64,000 nt of DNA from an uncultured Draconibacterium sp. (lineage in GTDB: Bacteria; Bacteroidota; Bacteroidia; Bacteroidales; Prolixibacteraceae), in NCBI RefSeq assembly GCF_963677155.1, contig NZ_OY781884.1, positions 2,124,134 through 2,188,133 on the forward strand, in the 5' to 3' direction. The number at the start of each line of letters is the position of its first letter. The first letter of the stretch is position 1. Position numbers and translations under genes: made by a program. Below, one piece after another: positions 61,630 to 64,000 of this stretch. Below the pieces are notes generated by a model that had not been told where the DNA came from, searched no databases, and saw nothing but the letters and a program-made list of their open reading frames with translations.

Positions 61630-62898
61630 TTAATCACGGTTTTGGTTACGATTTTGATTGGATCGCCGGTTTTGGCTACCTCCTCGATTCTGCTTCGGCT
61701 TGCGTCGTTGTCCGTTTCCCTGGCTGCTATCTTGCCTGCGCTCGGGGGTCTGTCCCTGCGCATTGGGTTGATTTTGATTTCGGTTTCGGTTAGTATTACG
61801 CCTGTTACTTCGTTTCTTCGAGCGGCTTTTTTTATTTGCCCGGTCGAAACGATCCAAATCTTCCTGCCCTACCACATTATGGAATGTGTCTTCCTTCTGT
61901 GCTCCGGCATCGTATTTCTCAATCACTAATTTCTCGGGCTTTTTGCCGTTACGGTTTAAACGCAACACCTCTTTTACCCGTTTCACAGGAACGGCGATCA
62001 AAGTACCGGGGCCGTTGCCTCTCGGCGCATACCAATAAATTCCACCAAAAATATCGGCTTTCAGGAAGGAATAGCTCATGTGTTCCGTTTCGAGCGGAAT
62101 ATGGTTTGGTGGGAAATCTTTTTGTGCATCAATGTAAGCATCTACCTCGAAATTGAGGCAACACTTTAATTTACCACATTGCCCGGCCAGCTTTTGCGGG
62201 TTGAGCGAAATCTCCTGATGACGGGCTGAATTGGTGGTTACCGATACAAAATTGCTCATCCATGTTGAGCAACAGAGTGTTCGCCCGCAAGGACCAATTC
62301 CACCAATACGACCAGCTTCCTGACGTGCACCAATCTGTTTCATTTCGATGCGGATGCGGAATGTTTCGGCCAGTACTTTAATCAGCTGGCGAAAATCAAC
62401 GCGCCCGTCGGCAATGTAATAGAAAATGGCTTTTGTTTTATCGCCCTGGTATTCCACATCACCAATTTTCATGTCGAGGCCCAAATCTTTTACAATTTGC
62501 CGCGACTCAATCATGGTTTCGTGTTCCAGCGAAATAGCTTCTTTCCATTTGTCAATGTCAACCGGTTTGGCGTGGCGGTAAACTTTGCGGTACTCGCCGT
62601 TGTTCAGGGTTACTTTGTGGCGCTTCATTTGCTCAAACACCAGCTCCCCTTTCAGCGATATAATACCAATGTCGTGACCCGGATTTCCTTCAACGGCCAC
62701 CAGTTCGCCAACTTTAAGTTTTAAGTTATTTACGTTTTTGTAGTAGTCTTTTCGGGTATTTTTAAAACGCACCTCAACAATGTCTTCGCCTTTGTAGGCA
62801 GGCTGCACATCGCCAAGCCAGTCGGTTACCTGCAGTTTTCCGCAGTTTCCAACTTTCGTTTGACAAATCCCTCTATCTGTAGTATTTACTTCTTTCAT
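61630..62898 (-). CDS. ricT: RicT/PSP1-domain protein with basic low-complexity tail
   Basis: This 422-residue protein carries the PSP1 C-terminal domain. VEVRFKNTRKDYYKN near residue 42, EHETMIESRQIVKDLGL near 122 and YYIADGRVDFRQLIKVLAETF near 155 lead to the cysteine-rich GIGPCGRTLCCSTWMSNF near 199 and AGQCGKLKCCLNFEV near 240. These cysteines bind Fe-S clusters in RicT (YaaT), which with RicA and RicF affects RNA processing in Bacillus. From about residue 352 the chain becomes almost only Arg, Asn, Gln, Lys and Ser, a likely RNA-binding tail. Its start overlaps a short upstream frame as ATGA. Confidence 0.9.
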   Translation of the reverse strand: MKEVNTTDRGICQTKVGNCGKLQVTDWLGDVQPAYKGEDIVEVRFKNTRKDYYKNVNNLKLKVGELVAVEGNPGHDIGIISLKGELVFEQMKRHKVTLNNGEYRKVYRHAKPVDIDKWKEAISLEHETMIESRQIVKDLGLDMKIGDVEYQGDKTKAIFYYIADGRVDFRQLIKVLAETFRIRIEMKQIGARQEAGRIGGIGPCGRTLCCSTWMSNFVSVTTNSARHQEISLNPQKLAGQCGKLKCCLNFEVDAYIDAQKDFPPNHIPLETEHMSYSFLKADIFGGIYWYAPRGNGPGTLIAVPVKRVKEVLRLNRNGKKPEKLVIEKYDAGAQKEDTFHNVVGQEDLDRFDRANKKSRSKKRSNRRNTNRNRNQNQPNAQGQTPERRQDSSQGNGQRRKPKQNRGGSQNRRSNQNRNQNRD

Positions 62899-63128
62899 TT
62901 TTTAGGCTTAAGTCCCCGACTTTCAGATTTTCCTCCAAAAGCCCGTTTTATCTGGCAATGCCAAGATAATGAATTAATACCGATTAGCAATTGAGTTGAA
63001 TAGCCAGCTCGCTTCACTCCTGACAATTCGTCAATTATCGATCGACACTCCCATAGTAATTCATCGGTTCGCAAAAGCTCACGCGGAGAACAACTGGTGT
63101 AGCCCACAAAAGTAATGATTAATAGCAA
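62895..63128 (-). CDS. Doubtful short lipoprotein-like ORF before ricT
   Basis: A 77-residue frame begins at TTG (MLLIITFVGYTSCSPRE) and ends in a TGA that overlaps the ricT ATG by 4 bases. The start looks like a lipoprotein signal with lipobox GYTSC, and the overlap suggests coupling. Against it, there is no ATG, no basic n-region, no recognisable family, and a perfect -7 promoter box (minus strand TACTTTTG, 63114-63107) lies inside it. It may be the ricT leader or a gene remnant. Confidence 0.25.
   Translation of the reverse strand: MLLIITFVGYTSCSPRELLRTDELLWECRSIIDELSGVKRAGYSTQLLIGINSLSWHCQIKRAFGGKSESRGLKPKK
63107..63114 (-). promoter_or_regulatory. -7 box of ricT-gldH
   Basis: Minus-strand TACTTTTG is an exact TAnnTTTG match about 210 bases before the ricT start and would give a long leader. 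Confidence 0.4.
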
Positions 63129-63469
63129 TTTGATAGCTAGTGGCTTGATTTTTAAAATGAATCTAAAAAGGGCGACTTTTCTGGAATGGGAAAAATTCCG
63201 CCATGAATTTTAACATATCTTTGCACCGGTAGAAAGATAATAATTTATATTTGTTATGTTAATACAAGAAAAACCCTGCATTTCGACACCGTTTTAACAA
63301 GAGAAATAAATTTTAGGATAGAGCTATAAAACGCAGAGTTTTTTTTGACAAAATACTTAACGGTGATTATTGAACGCGTTGAAAATATTAACAGTATGGA
63401 TAATCAATAAATAAGAAACACTGGGAATCTGATTGTCTGCAAAGATTTGGATTCCTTAGAAAAAATACC
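63129..63469. other. Non-coding spacer with a rightward promoter and a T8 run
   Basis: No gene is supported. TATCTTTG at 63216-63223 is an exact plus-strand -7 box. About 120 bases downstream, AAACCCTGC and GCAGAGTTT can pair with one mismatch, directly before a run of eight T (ending near 63349). This could be an attenuator or the end of a small RNA before the degraded ORF at 63470. Confidence 0.4.
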
Positions 63470-63771
63470 ATGAAACATTAAAATTATTATTCCCGATTTT
63501 TCTCGTCCTGATTTCATTCTCTGCGTTTAGTCAGGTAAAAGTAACCAGCTACTCCACTCATTCATTAGGAGTTTCGGCACCGTTAAATGAAAAATTCAGT
63601 GCAGAGCTAAAATTTTTTGCCAATCGCGGCGAGATCAAAAATATGCGTATTGAATTAAGCAGCACCTACTTTAAGCCGGACGAATTTCACCAATTTTCTG
63701 TCGGACTGGGATTTGGACAGACACCTTATTAAGGTGACATCCCTGATAACTCTTACAAACAATTAGAATAA
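63470..63771 (+). pseudogene. Degraded small exported beta-strand protein
   Basis: ATG at 63470 reads only M-K-H-stop. With one extra A after the second codon the frame continues as a signal peptide (KLLFPIFLVLISFSAFSQ) and a mature part VKVTSYSTHSLGVSAPLNEK with an amphipathic strand pattern, to TAA at 63730. The same frame continues past that stop as GDIPDNSYKQLE to a second TAA whose last base is the first base of the next ATG (TAATG). So a gene of about 100 codons appears to carry both a frameshift and a nonsense change. I do not recognise the family; it looks like an outer-membrane-barrel-type sequence. Confidence 0.55.
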
Positions 63772-64000
63772 TGAAACAAATTACAATTATCACCTGCCTG
63801 TTATTTGCAGGCTATTTTTCCTTTTCGCAAGAAAAAACCGAAATTGGGATAACTGCCGAAGGCGCGTGGTTTATGCCACACCGCCAGGAATACTCAAACT
63901 CCGACAATCACTTTAGATCAACCAAAAACGGGTTTGGAACCGGAATTGGAATTTATGCCTCGCGGGGTATTTTTGGGAGGCTTTCGGCCGGCATTGGAAT
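63771..64000 (+). CDS. Outer-membrane beta-barrel protein, 3' end outside the window
   Basis: The frame from ATG 63771 is open to the end of the window (76 codons). It starts with a signal peptide (MKQITIITCLLFAGYFSFSQ) and continues EKTEIGITAEGAWFMPHRQE and GFGTGIGIYASRGIFG, the alternating pattern and glycine/aromatic content of an outer-membrane barrel with porin-like small-barrel homologues in this phylum. It overlaps the end of the degraded ORF as TAATG, so the two were once translationally coupled. Function cannot be stated from the fragment. Confidence 0.75.
   Translation, partial: MKQITIITCLLFAGYFSFSQEKTEIGITAEGAWFMPHRQEYSNSDNHFRSTKNGFGTGIGIYASRGIFGRLSAGIG

Overview
The window looks like a stretch of a Bacteroidota chromosome. 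I infer a marine or anaerobic Marinilabiliales-type lineage from overall gene flavour only. The evidence for the phylum is a type IX secretion regulator (PorX), its lipoprotein partner (PorW/SprE), GldH, a DUF177-rpmF pair, RicT with a basic tail, and many promoters with the Bacteroidota -7 box TAnnTTTG. Base composition is moderately AT-rich. There is no CRISPR array, no rRNA operon, no recognisable transposase, and one tRNA gene.

Layout. (1) Positions 1-14.75 kb are a surface-polysaccharide locus. Rightward genes are a truncated GT2, a GT4-like enzyme, a glucuronyl C5-epimerase-like protein, AsnB and a second GT4. They meet a leftward operon that starts near 14.79 kb: UDP-HexNAc 4,6-dehydratase-like, FkbM methyltransferase, SDR epimerase, CBS-nucleotidyltransferase, glycosyltransferase, an AsnB-like protein lacking its glutaminase cysteine, and a Wzx flippase. 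(2) 14.75-16.5 kb is a decayed or non-coding spacer with a frameshifted ORF, short repeats and GC-rich hairpins. (3) 16.5-20.5 kb is a leftward WbpE-D-A-B operon predicted to make UDP-GlcNAc(3NAc)A, a diacetamido uronic acid sugar donor. (4) 20.6-29.7 kb is housekeeping: Mpg, a POT-type transporter, a membrane-anchored receiver protein, CoaX, Dxs, a histidine kinase (possible PorY), DUF177, L32 and FabH. (5) 29.8-36.2 kb holds a bactofilin, an AtpZ-like protein, a small membrane protein and atpB-E-F-H-A-G, without atpD or atpC. (6) 36.2-42.1 kb holds ThuA-like and NTF2-like secreted proteins, tRNA-Val, a purine permease with a DUF5020 outer-membrane protein, DUF2461 and IspD. (7) 42.3-48.9 kb is a TetR-controlled tripartite RND efflux operon. 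(8) 49-54.6 kb holds ManC, an MlaEF-type ABC pair, a DUF89 protein and PorX. (9) 54.7-62.9 kb holds PorW, Mrp, an alkyltransferase-like protein, TrmB, GldH and RicT. (10) The right edge has a degraded small exported ORF and the start of an outer-membrane beta-barrel gene.

How it fits together. Regions 1 and 3 share a theme. WbpABDE supply an N-acetylated uronic acid donor, while the C5-epimerase-like protein, two AsnB-like proteins, the dehydratase and FkbM suggest a modified, possibly amidated, uronic-acid-rich glycan exported by Wzx. The efflux, Mla, T9SS and GldH genes all serve the cell envelope.

Novelty. I see no unmistakably new multi-gene system. The best candidates are the AsnB-like protein without a glutaminase nucleophile beside a normal AsnB, three tandem C-terminal modules in PorW, a strong hairpin between atpE and atpF, the receiver domain with a C-terminal membrane anchor, and the linked purine permease/DUF5020 pair. 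Two ORFs (15.5 kb and 63.5 kb) carry single-base frameshifts, so either gene decay or assembly error should be kept in mind.
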